Source of the DNA: Terrisporobacter sp.
GTDB taxonomy: Bacteria; Bacillota_A; Clostridia; Peptostreptococcales; Peptostreptococcaceae
Assembly (NCBI GenBank): GCA_029851945.1
Contig: JARKUZ010000076.1
Coordinates: 1 to 45,310, forward strand
Reading direction: 5' to 3'
Length of the DNA stretch: 45,310 bases
The notes under the pieces: model-generated
Databases searched by the model: none
What the model was told of the DNA's origin: nothing
Seen by the model: only the letters and a program-made list of their open reading frames with translations
Made by a program: the position numbers and the translations under genes
Shown here: in pieces, positions 9,259 through 18,070 of the stretch
Numbering within the stretch: the first letter of the stretch is position 1
How the letters are laid out: each line of letters opens with the position of its first letter

Positions 9259-10671
9259 ATGGAAAATAATTTTCAAAAACAAGCAAAAGAGCTTTATAAT
9301 AAAGCAATTGATGTTGTTAATAGAGAAGTAGATTCAAAATCGAATTTTGATGGTGAAGCATTTGAGATAGATATACCACAAGATTATAAAAATGAGTTTT
9401 TTAGTCTTGTAGATAAAGTTGTTTTAAGTCTTATGGAAGAAAAAGATAATTTTTATGGATACTTTTTATTTCAAATGGGAAGAGAAATTAAATTTGATAT
9501 AAGTAGTCCTACTGCTGTTAATTTCAAAGGAGCTAAATATGTTATATATTTTAATCCAATAATTTTCTTACAACTTAATATGAAGCAAATGGAATGTACG
9601 ATTAAGCATGAAGTACTTCATGTATTATCTATGCATTTAATTAGAGCTAAAGAATTAAGAGAAAAATATAGTACACTTGCTATTAATATGGCTATGGATA
9701 TAGTAGTAAATCAACATTTAGATTATCTTCCACCTTATGCTGTAACTTTAAACTGGATAAACTCAAAATATCCATCTTTAAAACTTGAGCCATATAAAAC
9801 TTTTGAATACTATGTGGATAAAATTCAAATAGAATTAGATTTACAAGAAGTAGATGAAGAAGGGGAAGAAAATGATAAGATTGAAAATGAAAATGTAGAG
9901 ACTGAATTTAGACCAGAAAACACTCATGATATTTGGGATGATTCTGATGAAATAGATGAAAAGACTCTTAAAGAATTTACAGAAAAGTTTGCGGGTAATT
10001 CTCAAAAAGGTGAAATTCCAACTTATTTAAATGGGATAATAGCATTACTTAAAAAGAGTAAAAGTGAGCTACCCTGGAATTTATACCTTAAAAAATTAAT
10101 GGGAACTGTGGAAAGTAATAAGAAAAAAACTATAACTAGAAGAAATAGAAGACAACCTCATAGATTAGATTTAAGGGGTGAGCTTAGAGGACATAAAGCT
10201 GAAATAGCAGTAGCAATTGATATAAGTGGAAGTATCAGCAATGAAGAGTACAAACAAGCTATTAAAGAAGTCCTAAGTATAGTAAAAAGCCATAATCAAG
10301 AGATTACAATTATAGAATGTGACAAAGAAATTAGACGTGCATATAAAGTTAAATCTGTAAAAGATTTAAAAGATAGATTTGCCACAGGTGGAGGAACAGA
10401 ATTTACTCCAGTATTTGAATATGCAAATAATAAAAACATTAATTTACTAATTTACTTTACTGATGGTAAAGGAGAAACTAGATTAAAAGTAAAACCTAGA
10501 GGATATAAAGTATTGTGGGTTATCTCTGGAAGAGGAGATAAGCTTTCATTAATAGAGCCTTATGGAGTAGTCAAAAAGTTAAGTAAGGTTGAAGTTAAAG
10601 ATGATATGATAGATATGAGTGATATTAGAAGTGATGGATATTCAATGAATAACCAAGCACCTATTTTGTAA
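9259..10671 (+). CDS. DUF2201-type metallopeptidase-like protein with VWA domain
   Basis: This 470-residue protein combines an N-terminal zincin-like domain with HEVLH (HExxH) at 117-121 and the downstream NMAMDIVVNQHL segment, an acidic linker at about 190-245, and a C-terminal VWA-like domain. In that domain the MIDAS motif DISGS is at 321-325, GGGTEF at about 377-382 and YFTDG at 399-403. This is the DUF2201 architecture commonly paired with MoxR ATPases. The zinc and metal-ion sites look intact, so proteolytic activity is plausible but unproven. It is the last gene of the triad and is followed by a clear terminator. Confidence 0.88.
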   Translation: MENNFQKQAKELYNKAIDVVNREVDSKSNFDGEAFEIDIPQDYKNEFFSLVDKVVLSLMEEKDNFYGYFLFQMGREIKFDISSPTAVNFKGAKYVIYFNPIIFLQLNMKQMECTIKHEVLHVLSMHLIRAKELREKYSTLAINMAMDIVVNQHLDYLPPYAVTLNWINSKYPSLKLEPYKTFEYYVDKIQIELDLQEVDEEGEENDKIENENVETEFRPENTHDIWDDSDEIDEKTLKEFTEKFAGNSQKGEIPTYLNGIIALLKKSKSELPWNLYLKKLMGTVESNKKKTITRRNRRQPHRLDLRGELRGHKAEIAVAIDISGSISNEEYKQAIKEVLSIVKSHNQEITIIECDKEIRRAYKVKSVKDLKDRFATGGGTEFTPVFEYANNKNINLLIYFTDGKGETRLKVKPRGYKVLWVISGRGDKLSLIEPYGVVKKLSKVEVKDDMIDMSDIRSDGYSMNNQAPIL

Positions 10672-10736
10672 AATATTTATAAAGTAATATCAACAATTAA
10701 AGATATAAATTTATAAAATCAAGATAAAAACTTATT

Positions 10737-10770
10737 AAAGAATATTGATGAAAATCAATATTCTTTTTTT
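10737..10770 (+). terminator. Terminator of the repeat protein-AAA-VWA operon
   Basis: GAATATTGAT and ATCAATATTC form a perfect 10-bp stem with a GAAA loop, followed by seven or more T. Confidence 0.9.
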
Positions 10771-10833
10771 ATTTAATATATAAAAATATGACAATTTTTA
10801 TCACGTTTTTTGATTACATACGTATATTATATT

Positions 10834-10861
10834 AAGGATTTAAATTAAAATATAAATCCTT
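10834..10861 (+). promoter_or_regulatory. Hairpin in the leader of the Cys/Arg-rich gene
   Basis: AAGGATTTA and TAAATCCTT can pair as a 9-bp stem with a 10-base loop. It is only 25 bases before the start codon and has no T run, so it is either an mRNA structure near the ribosome site or a DNA operator. Confidence 0.4.
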
Positions 10862-10886
10862 AGAAACTTAGAAAGTGGTGAAAATT

Positions 10887-11270
10887 ATGTGTAGAAGAAG
10901 AAATAATAATGATGAATTTAGATTTATTGCTAGAGGATCTGAATGTAGACGCAATGAATGCAGATGTGAAGGATGTTGTAGAAGACGTGATTGCGAATGT
11001 AGATGCAATGAATGCAGATGTGAAGGATGTTGTAGAAGACGTGATTGCGAATGTAGACGCAATGAATGCAGATGTGAAGAATGTTGTAGAAGACGTGATT
11101 GTGATTGTAGAAGAGACGAGGATGATTTCTCTGGAGGAAACTTTTTCTCAGGTGAAGAAAGAGAAAGAGAAAGACAAAGAGAAATAGAAAGACAAAGAGA
11201 AAGAGACAGAGACAGAGATCGCTGTGAAGGATCACGTAGATGTGTAATTAGAAATAATCGTTGTAGATAG
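10887..11270 (+). CDS. Cys/Arg-rich repeat protein, possible spore-surface protein
   Basis: This protein of 127 residues starts at the ATG giving MCRRRNN; a GTG four codons upstream is possible but lies in the ribosome site. Residues about 18-72 are three 18-residue repeats of the form ECR-x-NECRCE-x-CCRRRDC, encoded by three 54-bp DNA repeats. The rest is a strongly charged stretch rich in ER, QR and DR, then a short CEGSRRCVIRNNRCR tail. Two cysteine pairs per repeat could bind metal or form disulfides. I know no family for it. Small Cys-rich, repeat-bearing proteins in spore-formers are often spore coat or exosporium components, which is inference here. Confidence 0.65.
   Translation: MCRRRNNNDEFRFIARGSECRRNECRCEGCCRRRDCECRCNECRCEGCCRRRDCECRRNECRCEECCRRRDCDCRRDEDDFSGGNFFSGEERERERQREIERQRERDRDRDRCEGSRRCVIRNNRCR
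10941..11102 (+). repeat. Three tandem 54-bp repeats inside the Cys/Arg-rich gene
   Basis: Units lie at 10941-10994, 10995-11048 and 11049-11102, each beginning GAATGTAGACGCAATGAATG (the second has T for the first C of CGC). They differ by one to three bases. The unit length is a multiple of three, so copy number can change without breaking the frame. Confidence 0.92.
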
Positions 11271-11330
11271 AAGAAATAGTTAATAAATAAAATTTAAGTA
11301 CCATAATAATATATTTTATCAATAAATTAC

Positions 11331-11367
11331 TCTCATGAAAGCAGGAATGCTTTCATGAGATTTTTTT
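11331..11367 (+). terminator. Terminator after the Cys/Arg-rich gene
   Basis: CTCATGAAAGCA and TGCTTTCATGAG form a perfect 12-bp stem with a GGAA loop, followed by a T7 run. Confidence 0.92.
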
Positions 11368-11487
11368 ATGGAATAAAAACCATATTTAAGAAGGCATTTT
11401 TTACCATATTAAGCGCATAAAAAACAATAGCATATGAAAAAAAAATAAATATAATTATATTATCACTAATAAAGGGGGAGGGGTAAT

Positions 11488-12693
11488 TTGACAACTATAG
11501 TCCAAAAATACGGAGGAAGCTCACTAGGGAGTATAGAAAAAATAAAATCAGTTGCAAAAAGAGTTATCAGCGAAAAAGAGAAAGGCAATGATGTAGTAGT
11601 TGTAGTTTCTGCTATGGGAAAAACTACTGACCATCTAGTTAACTTATCAAAAGAAATATCACCAAATACTAATAAGAGGGATATGGATGTACTACTATCT
11701 ACAGGAGAACAAATATCAATAGCATTATTATCTATGGCTATTCATGCCTTAGGATATGATGCTATATCATTTACTGGGTTTCAAGCTGGCATAAAGACAG
11801 ATGGAATTCATACTAAAAATAAGATAGTTGATATAGAAATAGAGAAAATAAAGGGGAATTTAAAAGAAGGAAAAATAGTTGTTGTAGCAGGATTTCAAGG
11901 GGTAAATGAGAATGGAGATATAACAACATTAGGTAGAGGTGGATCTGATACTACAGCAGTTGCACTTGCAGCAAAACTTGGATGTGAGTGTGATATATAT
12001 ACTGATGTGGATGGAATATATTCAGTAGATCCAAGAGTTTATCCAAAAGCAAAGAAATTAAAAAATATAAGTTATCAAGAAATGATAGCAATGGCCAGTT
12101 TAGGTGCTGGTGTCATGGAAACTAGAGCTGTAGAAATTGGTTATAAATATAATGTGCCTATATATGTAGCCTCAAGTAGTGAATATATACAAGGAACTTA
12201 TATAAAGGAGTATGAAAAAGAGATGGAAGAGCAGGTCATTAAAGGAATTGCAATAAATGATAATATTTTGATGGTTACAATTGAAAATATTTTACTTAAT
12301 TCTAACAACATAGCAAGAATAATTGAAAAACTTAGTGAAGAAAATGTAAATATAGATATGATAAGTCAATCAGCTCCACAAAATGGACATGCAAGCTTAT
12401 CTTTTACAGTTTGTAAGGATGATTTAAATTCAATATATAAAGTTATGGATGAAATAATTTCAGAAACAGAAGAAATAAAAATTGATATACAATCAAATAT
12501 AACAAAATTGTCAGTCGTTGGCTTGGGAATGATGAACCAAAGTGAGATTATAGGTAAAATGTTTAGAGTACTATCAAATAATAATATAGAATTCAAACAA
12601 TTTACTACATCTGAAATGAGCGTATCCTATACTATAGAGAATAAAGATAAAGAAAGAGCGGTAGAAATACTGTCAAAAGAGTTTAATTTATAA
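11488..12693 (+). CDS. lysC: Aspartate kinase
   Basis: This 401-residue enzyme phosphorylates aspartate, the first step to lysine, threonine, methionine and diaminopimelate. The kinase domain begins QKYGGSSLGS and includes VVVVSAMGKTTD, LLSTGEQIS, GFQGV and GRGGSDTTAVALAA. Two ACT domains follow from about residue 245. The start is TTG with GGGGGAGGGG just upstream. It is monofunctional and stands alone, with terminators on both sides. The 110-base leader shows no lysine riboswitch, so feedback is likely to be allosteric through the ACT domains. Confidence 0.93.
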   Translation: MTTIVQKYGGSSLGSIEKIKSVAKRVISEKEKGNDVVVVVSAMGKTTDHLVNLSKEISPNTNKRDMDVLLSTGEQISIALLSMAIHALGYDAISFTGFQAGIKTDGIHTKNKIVDIEIEKIKGNLKEGKIVVVAGFQGVNENGDITTLGRGGSDTTAVALAAKLGCECDIYTDVDGIYSVDPRVYPKAKKLKNISYQEMIAMASLGAGVMETRAVEIGYKYNVPIYVASSSEYIQGTYIKEYEKEMEEQVIKGIAINDNILMVTIENILLNSNNIARIIEKLSEENVNIDMISQSAPQNGHASLSFTVCKDDLNSIYKVMDEIISETEEIKIDIQSNITKLSVVGLGMMNQSEIIGKMFRVLSNNNIEFKQFTTSEMSVSYTIENKDKERAVEILSKEFNL

Positions 12694-12721
12694 TGAGGTA
12701 AGTGATTATAATAAGTTTAGA

Positions 12722-12764
12722 AATAAGGGCTGTCTAACTAAATCATAGTGAGACAGCCCTTATT
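12722..12764. terminator. Long inverted repeat after lysC, probable terminator
   Basis: AATAAGGGCTGTCT and AGACAGCCCTTATT form a perfect 14-bp stem with a 15-base loop. The following T run is poor (ATTTTTATT about 6 bases on), so termination is likely but the element could also have another origin. Confidence 0.65.
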
Positions 12765-12917
12765 GAAATAATTTTTATTGTATTTTTAAAAATATAATTA
12801 ATATAAAAAATTTAATTTAGCAATCTAAATATGGTTAGAATTATATAAATGAAGGTAAAAAAGATAATACTAAAGATAAGTTAAATCATGTGATAGAAAA
12901 ATTAAGGAGGGAAAATA

Positions 12918-13280
12918 ATGGATTTAAGAGAGATTATGAGGTATAATGTATTTGTAGTAATAGGGGACACTTTAAATGAAGAAAAATATGCATACAAGAT
13001 AAAACATGAGTTAATAAATAGCAGATATAAAGTATATTCAGTAGGAAAAGAATTAAAATCAATAAATGATATAGAAGAAGAAATAGATATTATAGACTTA
13101 TGTATTAATCCACCGGCGGGGATAAAATTATTAAAAGAAAATAAGAAAAAATTCAAATATATAATAATACAACCAGGGGCAGGTAGTAAAGAGATTATTG
13201 AATATTTAGAGGAAAATAATTATCCATATATGGACGGCTGTTTATTAGTTGGAATACGATTATATGGGAAATATAATTAA
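12918..13280 (+). CDS. CoA-binding (Rossmann-like) domain protein
   Basis: This 120-residue single-domain protein of the CoA_binding_2 type has an N-terminal VFVVIGDTLNEEKYAYKI segment, corresponding to the nucleotide-binding loop, then IDIIDLCINPPAGIKLLKE and YIIIQPGAGSKEIIEYL, all landmarks of the family. Members bind CoA or a nucleotide; no catalytic role is known. A GGAGGG site lies upstream of the ATG. It is monocistronic, between the lysC terminator and its own. It is slightly diverged in the first loop, where GDTLNEE replaces the usual Gly-rich form. Confidence 0.75.
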   Translation: MDLREIMRYNVFVVIGDTLNEEKYAYKIKHELINSRYKVYSVGKELKSINDIEEEIDIIDLCINPPAGIKLLKENKKKFKYIIIQPGAGSKEIIEYLEENNYPYMDGCLLVGIRLYGKYN

Positions 13281-13347
13281 TAGATCATATAGAGGATTGG
13301 AAATTATTATAAATATTAGATTATAAAATATATTATGGAATACTTGG

Positions 13348-13379
13348 AGATATTGATTTAAAAAATTAATATCTTTTTT
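13348..13379 (+). terminator. Terminator after the CoA-binding protein gene
   Basis: AGATATTGATT and AATTAATATCT pair (one G-U) and are followed by T6. Confidence 0.75.
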
Positions 13380-13428
13380 GTTGGAATATATTTTATATAT
13401 GAAATATTCTCAATAAAAAGTCGAATAG

Positions 13429-13456
13429 TTTACAACTTTGAAACATTTAGTATAAA
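13429..13456 (+). promoter_or_regulatory. Possible promoter of the VanY-type gene
   Basis: -35 TTTACA (13429-13434), a 16-base spacer and -10 TATAAA (13451-13456), about 50 bases before the chosen start. Confidence 0.4.
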
Positions 13457-13504
13457 TATCTGAAAAAAACTTATTGTAATCTTGTTTCAAAGGAGATGAA
13501 CGGT

Positions 13505-14305
13505 ATGAATGATTTATCAAGTGTAGAAAACAAAGGGGATATTTCAAAACACACATCAAATAGTAGGAAAAGGTTTTTAAGAAAAATAAGAAAAAAGAAA
13601 AGAAGATTAAAAAAAATTTTTAGATATGCAGTATTATCTACTGTATTTCTACTTATTATACAAGGATTAACATCATTATCAGTATTAGGTAATGAGGATG
13701 ATAATAACAATTACGTAGATAATTCTAGTAAAGTTGAAGAAAGTAATATTTTGATATTAGTTAATAGAGAAAATAAAATTGACGAAAACTATGCACCAAA
13801 TGATTTAGTTGTACCAAATGTTGAATTTATAAGTGAAAATTCGCCTAATAAAACTATTAGAAGAGAAGCTGCTTTACAATTGGAGAGTATGTTTGAAGAT
13901 GCAAAAGAAGAAGGAATATATTTACTAGCAGTTTCAGGATATAGATCTTATGAATATCAAAAAAAATTATATGATAAGAAGGTAAAAAGATCAGGAAAAG
14001 AGGAAGCTGATAAATATGTTGCAGTACCAGGAACTAGTGAACATCAGACTGGATTTGTTATGGATGTTTCATCTAATGAATATAAAAAATTAGAAGAAGG
14101 ATTTAAATATACGGATGCATATAAGTGGTTATGCAACCATATGGATAAGTATGGATTTATAATTAGATATCCAAAAGGAAAAGAACATATTACAGGATAT
14201 GAATATGAGCCTTGGCATTTAAGATATGTTGGAAAAGATGCGGCGAAAGAGATAAAAGATAAAAACATAACACTTGAAGAATACATAGAAATGGCGAAAA
14301 AGTAA
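13505..14305 (+). CDS. VanY-type D-alanyl-D-alanine carboxypeptidase, membrane-anchored
   Basis: This M15B zinc peptidase trims the terminal D-Ala of peptidoglycan stem peptides. I chose the second ATG (266 residues) because AGGAG is 9 bases upstream; the ATG at 13496 abuts that site. The first 40 residues are basic and cytoplasmic, followed by one transmembrane helix at about 41-60 and the outer catalytic domain. The domain shows SGYRSYEYQ, the zinc motif SEHQTGFVMD (His180, Asp187) and EPWHLRYVG (catalytic Glu235, zinc His238). All key residues are present. It is monocistronic with its own terminator. The absence of vanHAX argues for cell-wall maturation rather than resistance. Confidence 0.88.
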   Translation: MNDLSSVENKGDISKHTSNSRKRFLRKIRKKKRRLKKIFRYAVLSTVFLLIIQGLTSLSVLGNEDDNNNYVDNSSKVEESNILILVNRENKIDENYAPNDLVVPNVEFISENSPNKTIRREAALQLESMFEDAKEEGIYLLAVSGYRSYEYQKKLYDKKVKRSGKEEADKYVAVPGTSEHQTGFVMDVSSNEYKKLEEGFKYTDAYKWLCNHMDKYGFIIRYPKGKEHITGYEYEPWHLRYVGKDAAKEIKDKNITLEEYIEMAKK

Positions 14306-14332
14306 ATTAAACATATTGGTTAAATTTACATA

Positions 14333-14376
14333 AAAAAGCAAGATTTGAAAATGAATCAAATCTTGCTTTTGTTTTT
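14333..14376. terminator. Bidirectional terminator between VanY-type and TatD genes
   Basis: AAAAGCAAGATTTGA and TCAAATCTTGCTTTT form a perfect 15-bp stem with a 7-base loop and an A run and T run outside. Confidence 0.92.
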
Positions 14377-14395
14377 AGATAGTTTCTGTATGATA

Positions 14396-15139
14396 TTAAA
14401 GATTAATAATATCATTATAATTTTTATTTATATAATATTTTAACTCACTATCATCAATATTTTTAACATCACAAATACCATTATAAACATTAATAATTTC
14501 ACTAGGCATACCGTAAACACCATTAACCCATTCCAGGGAAGTAGGTCCATCAGTTTCAGCAAGAATATTTCTAACAGGTATAAGTTTAGTAAATTCTTTA
14601 CTTTTTTCAGAATAATTAATATCTACACTAATGGTGAAAAGTGAATTTGCATCTATGAATTTTTTTAAAGTATGAGTATTACCACTGTACCAGTGGATTA
14701 TAGATTTTTCTAGCATATTTTCTTTGTATAAAATATCATAAATCAGTTCTTCTGCACCTTTGGTATGAATATTTAAATATTTATCATATTTTTTAGCTTT
14801 TTTAACAAAATGTTTAAATACTTTTACTTGAGGTTCAAAAGTAGATTTATCTTCAACCCAGTGAAAATCTAAACCAACTTCTCCTATAATTTTACTATTT
14901 TTTATATAATCGTCGTAAATATCTAAATTAGGAATTTCTTTAGTAACTCTCCATGGATGTATACCAAAAGTAGGTATGATTCTATCACATTCTTTTGAAA
15001 ATCTTAAATTATTTTTGTAACTTTCTTCATCCATAGCACAAGAGATTACTTTTATATTGTTTTTTTCTATATCTTTATAAACTTTTTGTAATTCATCATT
15101 TTTATAAAAATCTATATGATTGTGAAAATCTATGTACAT
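14396..15139 (-). CDS. TatD family metal-dependent hydrolase
   Basis: This 247-residue TIM-barrel hydrolase of the TatD family (nuclease-like or amidohydrolase-like) has the N-terminal metal motif DFHNH (HxH), TFGIHPW, the GEVGLDFHW block carrying the bridging Glu, a NIHTKGAEE block with a metal His, IIHWYSGN and LAETDGP with the metal Asp. All expected ligands are visible. TatD proteins are usually deoxyribonucleases, but the diverged members cannot be assigned a substrate. It is a single leftward gene between terminators. Confidence 0.83.
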   Translation of the reverse strand: MYIDFHNHIDFYKNDELQKVYKDIEKNNIKVISCAMDEESYKNNLRFSKECDRIIPTFGIHPWRVTKEIPNLDIYDDYIKNSKIIGEVGLDFHWVEDKSTFEPQVKVFKHFVKKAKKYDKYLNIHTKGAEELIYDILYKENMLEKSIIHWYSGNTHTLKKFIDANSLFTISVDINYSEKSKEFTKLIPVRNILAETDGPTSLEWVNGVYGMPSEIINVYNGICDVKNIDDSELKYYINKNYNDIINL

Positions 15140-15170
15140 ATAAGTAAATTTAAACCTTTCTAATAATAAT

Positions 15171-15206
15171 TAAGGCTTATAGAAAGTAAAATTTCCATAA
15201 GCCTTA
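15171..15206 (-). terminator. Hairpin ending the ThiXYZ-like operon
   Basis: TAAGGCTTAT and ATAAGCCTTA pair, extended inward by GAAA/TTTC. On the minus strand the following T run is weak (TTATTATT), so confidence is moderate. Confidence 0.6.
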
Positions 15207-15246
15207 TAATCCTTCATATTCTTAGAACAATAAACGAATTTTATAT

Positions 15247-16029
15247 TTACAGATATCCTAAAATTTCTTTTTTTAGTTTAGCCACATTTTCTAGATTATC
15301 TTTGTTATAGAGACTTTTATCTACTAAAACTTCTTTATTAACTACAGCTGGTTTGTTAGATAAAATATAAATTCTATTAGATAAAATTATAGCCTCGTCT
15401 ATATCATGGGTTATAAGAAGTATGGTTGATTTAATATCTTTTTTTATATCTAATAACCAATTTTGCATAGATGTTCTAGTTATAGAATCTAGAGCACCAA
15501 AAGGCTCATCCAATAGCATAATGTCGCTGGAATTAATAAAGGTTCTCATGAAATTAACTCTTTGCCTCATACCACCAGACAGTTCATCAGGATATTTATT
15601 TTCGTATCCTTCTAATCCAAATATGGAAAAGTAAGGCTTAACTTTTTCATGACTTTTTTTCTTTTTTTCATTTTTTAGAATTAGAGGCATTGAAACATTA
15701 TCTATAATATTTTTATAAGGAAGTAGTAAATCTTTTTGATACATATAACTGAACTTTCCATTTATATTTATTTCGCCACTGTCAGGAGTAGTTAAGTTAG
15801 AAAGTATATTAAAAATAGTACTTTTACCACAACCACTAGGACCTATAATAGAAACTATTTCATCCTCATAAACAGATAAATTAATATCTTTTAATATAAG
15901 TTTATCTTTGAATCTCTTACATAAATTACTAATGGTAATTTTTTTATTCCTTGCACTGTTTGTATTATCTACTACATTTAAATTATTTGTATTATTTATT
16001 TGGTAAGAATTCATTTGTGTATGCATCAC
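15247..16029 (-). CDS. ABC transporter ATPase, NitT/TauT/ThiZ type
   Basis: This ATPase has up to 260 residues from a GTG at 16029. An in-frame ATG follows directly and another lies at 16014, and none has a strong ribosome site. The ABC domain starts near residue 29 and has Walker [10 protein letters not shown] at 63-71, signature LSGGMRQR, Walker [13 protein letters not shown] and the H-loop LLITHD. The first 28 residues are Asn-rich and non-conserved. The gene overlaps the 3' end of the binding-protein gene by 38 bases, so translation is probably coupled. With the permease, binding protein and MTH1187 protein next to it, it is the ThiZ-like motor of a thiamine-precursor importer. Confidence 0.88.
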   Translation of the reverse strand: MMHTQMNSYQINNTNNLNVVDNTNSARNKKITISNLCKRFKDKLILKDINLSVYEDEIVSIIGPSGCGKSTIFNILSNLTTPDSGEININGKFSYMYQKDLLLPYKNIIDNVSMPLILKNEKKKKSHEKVKPYFSIFGLEGYENKYPDELSGGMRQRVNFMRTFINSSDIMLLDEPFGALDSITRTSMQNWLLDIKKDIKSTILLITHDIDEAIILSNRIYILSNKPAVVNKEVLVDKSLYNKDNLENVAKLKKEILGYL

Positions 16030-17002
16030 TTGCTTTCATATCCTTGTTTATTAATTTATATTCCATCATGAAATCAGTGTAATTATTCCAAACACTATCT
16101 TTCATTTCACCCCATCTAGGTGCGTCATCTATATATTTATCAGCTAAGAATTTTTGACTTTCTATAGCTAATTCTTCGTTAATTTCAGGTGCATATTTTA
16201 ATAAAATTTTTGCACTTTCTTCTGGATTATTTACACAATCTTCATAACCCTTACTTGTTGCAGCTAAGAATTTCTTTGCTAGTTCTGGATTTTCATTTAT
16301 GATTTTATCATTAGTTATTAAAAGTGGAGTGTAGTAATCTAATCTTTTATCTAAGTCTTTAGTAGCAATAAAGTTTATTTCTTCACCACGAAGTTTTGCT
16401 TCTACTCCTGTCCAACCTTCAAAAACATTAAATATATCTATTTCTTTTTTAGTTGCTGTAAAGAAGTCATCTTCACCCACATCTAATATTTTTACAGTAT
16501 CAAAATCAGCACCATTATTAGTCATTACTGCATTTAAAGTGGCTTTTTCTGATTCTGATCCCCATCCACCATAAGTTTTGTTTTCAAAATCTTTTACAGT
16601 TTTTATATTTTTACTTGCTGGAGATGCGAATCCAGAAGTGTTATGTTGTATTATTGTAGATATTGCTTTTATAGGAAGTGGATCTTCACTAGTTTTAGCA
16701 TAAGTAACATCTTCTTGATAGCTTACTCCAAAATCCGCCTTATTAGTAGCAACTATAGTTGTAGCATTACCATCAGATGGCTGGACTATTTCCACATCTA
16801 AACCTTGTTCTTTATAATAGCCTTTATCTAAAGCAACATACAATCCTGTATGATTAGTATTTGGAGTCCAGTCAAGAACTACTGTAACTTTTTCTAAACC
16901 TGAATTATCTTCTTTCTTGTTATCTTTATTAGTACATCCAGTTATTAATCCTAGTGTTAATAAAGCTGTTGTAATTAATGATACACTTTTCTTAAACTTC
17001 AT
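15992..17002 (-). CDS. ABC substrate-binding lipoprotein, NMT1/THI5-like (ThiY type)
   Basis: This 336-residue protein has a lipoprotein signal with lipobox LITGC (lipidated Cys23), followed by an NMT1/THI5-like periplasmic-binding fold. It begins [20 protein letters not shown], the hallmark of the ThiY/HMP-precursor branch, and continues with [18 protein letters not shown]. ThiY proteins bind a formylaminopyrimidine salvaged from degraded thiamine. Genes for a permease and the thiamine-binding MTH1187 protein lie upstream and the ATPase gene downstream, which supports a thiamine-pyrimidine substrate. The substrate is inferred from family and context. Confidence 0.88.
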   Translation of the reverse strand: MKFKKSVSLITTALLTLGLITGCTNKDNKKEDNSGLEKVTVVLDWTPNTNHTGLYVALDKGYYKEQGLDVEIVQPSDGNATTIVATNKADFGVSYQEDVTYAKTSEDPLPIKAISTIIQHNTSGFASPASKNIKTVKDFENKTYGGWGSESEKATLNAVMTNNGADFDTVKILDVGEDDFFTATKKEIDIFNVFEGWTGVEAKLRGEEINFIATKDLDKRLDYYTPLLITNDKIINENPELAKKFLAATSKGYEDCVNNPEESAKILLKYAPEINEELAIESQKFLADKYIDDAPRWGEMKDSVWNNYTDFMMEYKLINKDMKASDAYTNEFLPNK

Positions 17003-17003
17003 T

Positions 17004-17777
17004 TTATTCTCCTTTATACTTATGTCTTAACATAATTTTCTTTAAAATATTTACAATCATTACAAACATTAAACTAAATACAATTACTAAAATAGTTGAT
17101 GCGAATACTTTATCTAAAGCATAAGCACTTTTTGCTCTAACCATATAAACACCAAGTCCAATACTTCCACCTAGCCACTCTGCTACAGTAGCTGATACAA
17201 AAGCATAAGTTGCAGAAATTTTTAATCCTGTAAATAAACTTTCTAAAGACATGGGAAGTTTTAAATGGATAAAAGTTTTTAATTTACTTGCATCCATAGT
17301 TTTAAATAAATTAAGATAATCTTTATCTATATTTTCTATACCATCAACAAAATTTATTAATATGGGGAAGAAACAAGTGGCAATTACCATAATTATTTTT
17401 GGTAAAGAGTCAAACCCAAACCATATTATTAAAAGTGGAGCTATAGTTATTGTCGGTATCATTTGTGAAACTAACATTAATGGATAAAAACATTTTTTTA
17501 CTATTGGTATAAAGTCCATGATTGTCCCTATTGTAAGTGCCAATATGATGGAAAAAATAAATCCTAACAGGGATTCTTTTAAAGTAACCATAGCATGCAT
17601 TTGTAAATTTGCATTATCTGTAAAAAATACTTCTATTATATCTGTTGGTGATGGCATTAGATACTGAGGAACATTATAACTTACCACAATAAATTGCCAT
17701 ACTATTAAGATTGATATAAAAGTTACAATAGGATATATGTAATTTTTAATTTTATCTGTGATTTCTAAGTTTGTCAT
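17004..17777 (-). CDS. ABC transporter permease, ThiX/SsuC type
   Basis: This 257-residue membrane protein of the BPD_transp_1 family has about six helices. The N-terminal [18 protein letters not shown] segment and the cytoplasmic EAA-like loop ([20 protein letters not shown], then [21 protein letters not shown]) are characteristic of NitT/TauT/ThiX permeases. Its start overlaps the end of the MTH1187 gene by 26 bases, and its stop is one base before the binding-protein start codon region, so the four genes form a tightly packed operon. Confidence 0.9.
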   Translation of the reverse strand: MTNLEITDKIKNYIYPIVTFISILIVWQFIVVSYNVPQYLMPSPTDIIEVFFTDNANLQMHAMVTLKESLLGFIFSIILALTIGTIMDFIPIVKKCFYPLMLVSQMIPTITIAPLLIIWFGFDSLPKIIMVIATCFFPILINFVDGIENIDKDYLNLFKTMDASKLKTFIHLKLPMSLESLFTGLKISATYAFVSATVAEWLGGSIGLGVYMVRAKSAYALDKVFASTILVIVFSLMFVMIVNILKKIMLRHKYKGE

Positions 17778-18042
17778 CTATTGTTAAGCCTCCAGCTTTC
17801 TCGTCAACTCTTGCCACTGTGATGACTCTTTCACATCCAAGCTCAAATGGGATTTTATGTATTATTTTAATTAAATCAAAAACTTCATCAAAATCCCCTT
17901 CAATTGTAGTACTCATAGCTCCGATTTCGTATTTAAGACCACTTTCTTTTATTTTTTCGATACATTTATCTACTACCTTATACATTTCATCTTCACATGC
18001 ATAAGGTCTAAGAGGCATAACCGCCACATCTGCTATTACCAT
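17752..18042 (-). CDS. MTH1187-family thiamine-binding protein
   Basis: This 96-residue ferredoxin-like-fold protein of the DUF77/MTH1187/YkoF kind begins MVIADVAVMPL and contains YEIGAMSTTIEGDFDEVFDLI and GCERVITVARVDEKAG. Family members bind thiamine or its pyrimidine and are commonly encoded with ThiXYZ-like transporters. It is the first gene of the operon and follows a strong AGGAGG site. It may hand over or sense the imported ligand; that function is inferred from family and context. Confidence 0.85.
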   Translation of the reverse strand: MVIADVAVMPLRPYACEDEMYKVVDKCIEKIKESGLKYEIGAMSTTIEGDFDEVFDLIKIIHKIPFELGCERVITVARVDEKAGGLTIDDKLRNHR

Positions 18043-18070
18043 GTATACTTCCTCCTTTATTTTTCATATT

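Noticed and set aside
10941..11102. CRISPR-like repetition
   Set aside because: The repeats are directly tandem with no spacers and are coding.
10909..11235. Long alternative frames (92 codons on +, 101 and 64 codons on -) over the Cys/Arg-rich gene
   Set aside because: They stay open because the 54-bp repeat is a multiple of three and lacks stops in several frames. Only the MCRRR frame has a suitable ribosome site and a sensible composition.
11370..11487. Lysine riboswitch upstream of aspartate kinase
   Set aside because: The leader is about 110 bases, too short for the lysine aptamer, and shows none of its conserved segments.
12722..12764. An insertion-sequence end
   Set aside because: The 14-bp inverted repeat is a hairpin next to the lysC stop; no transposase and no partner repeat are present.
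5640..14305. A vancomycin-resistance cluster (VanZ-like and VanY-type genes)
   Set aside because: vanH, vanA/B-type ligase, vanX and a VanRS pair are absent and the genes are in separate transcription units.
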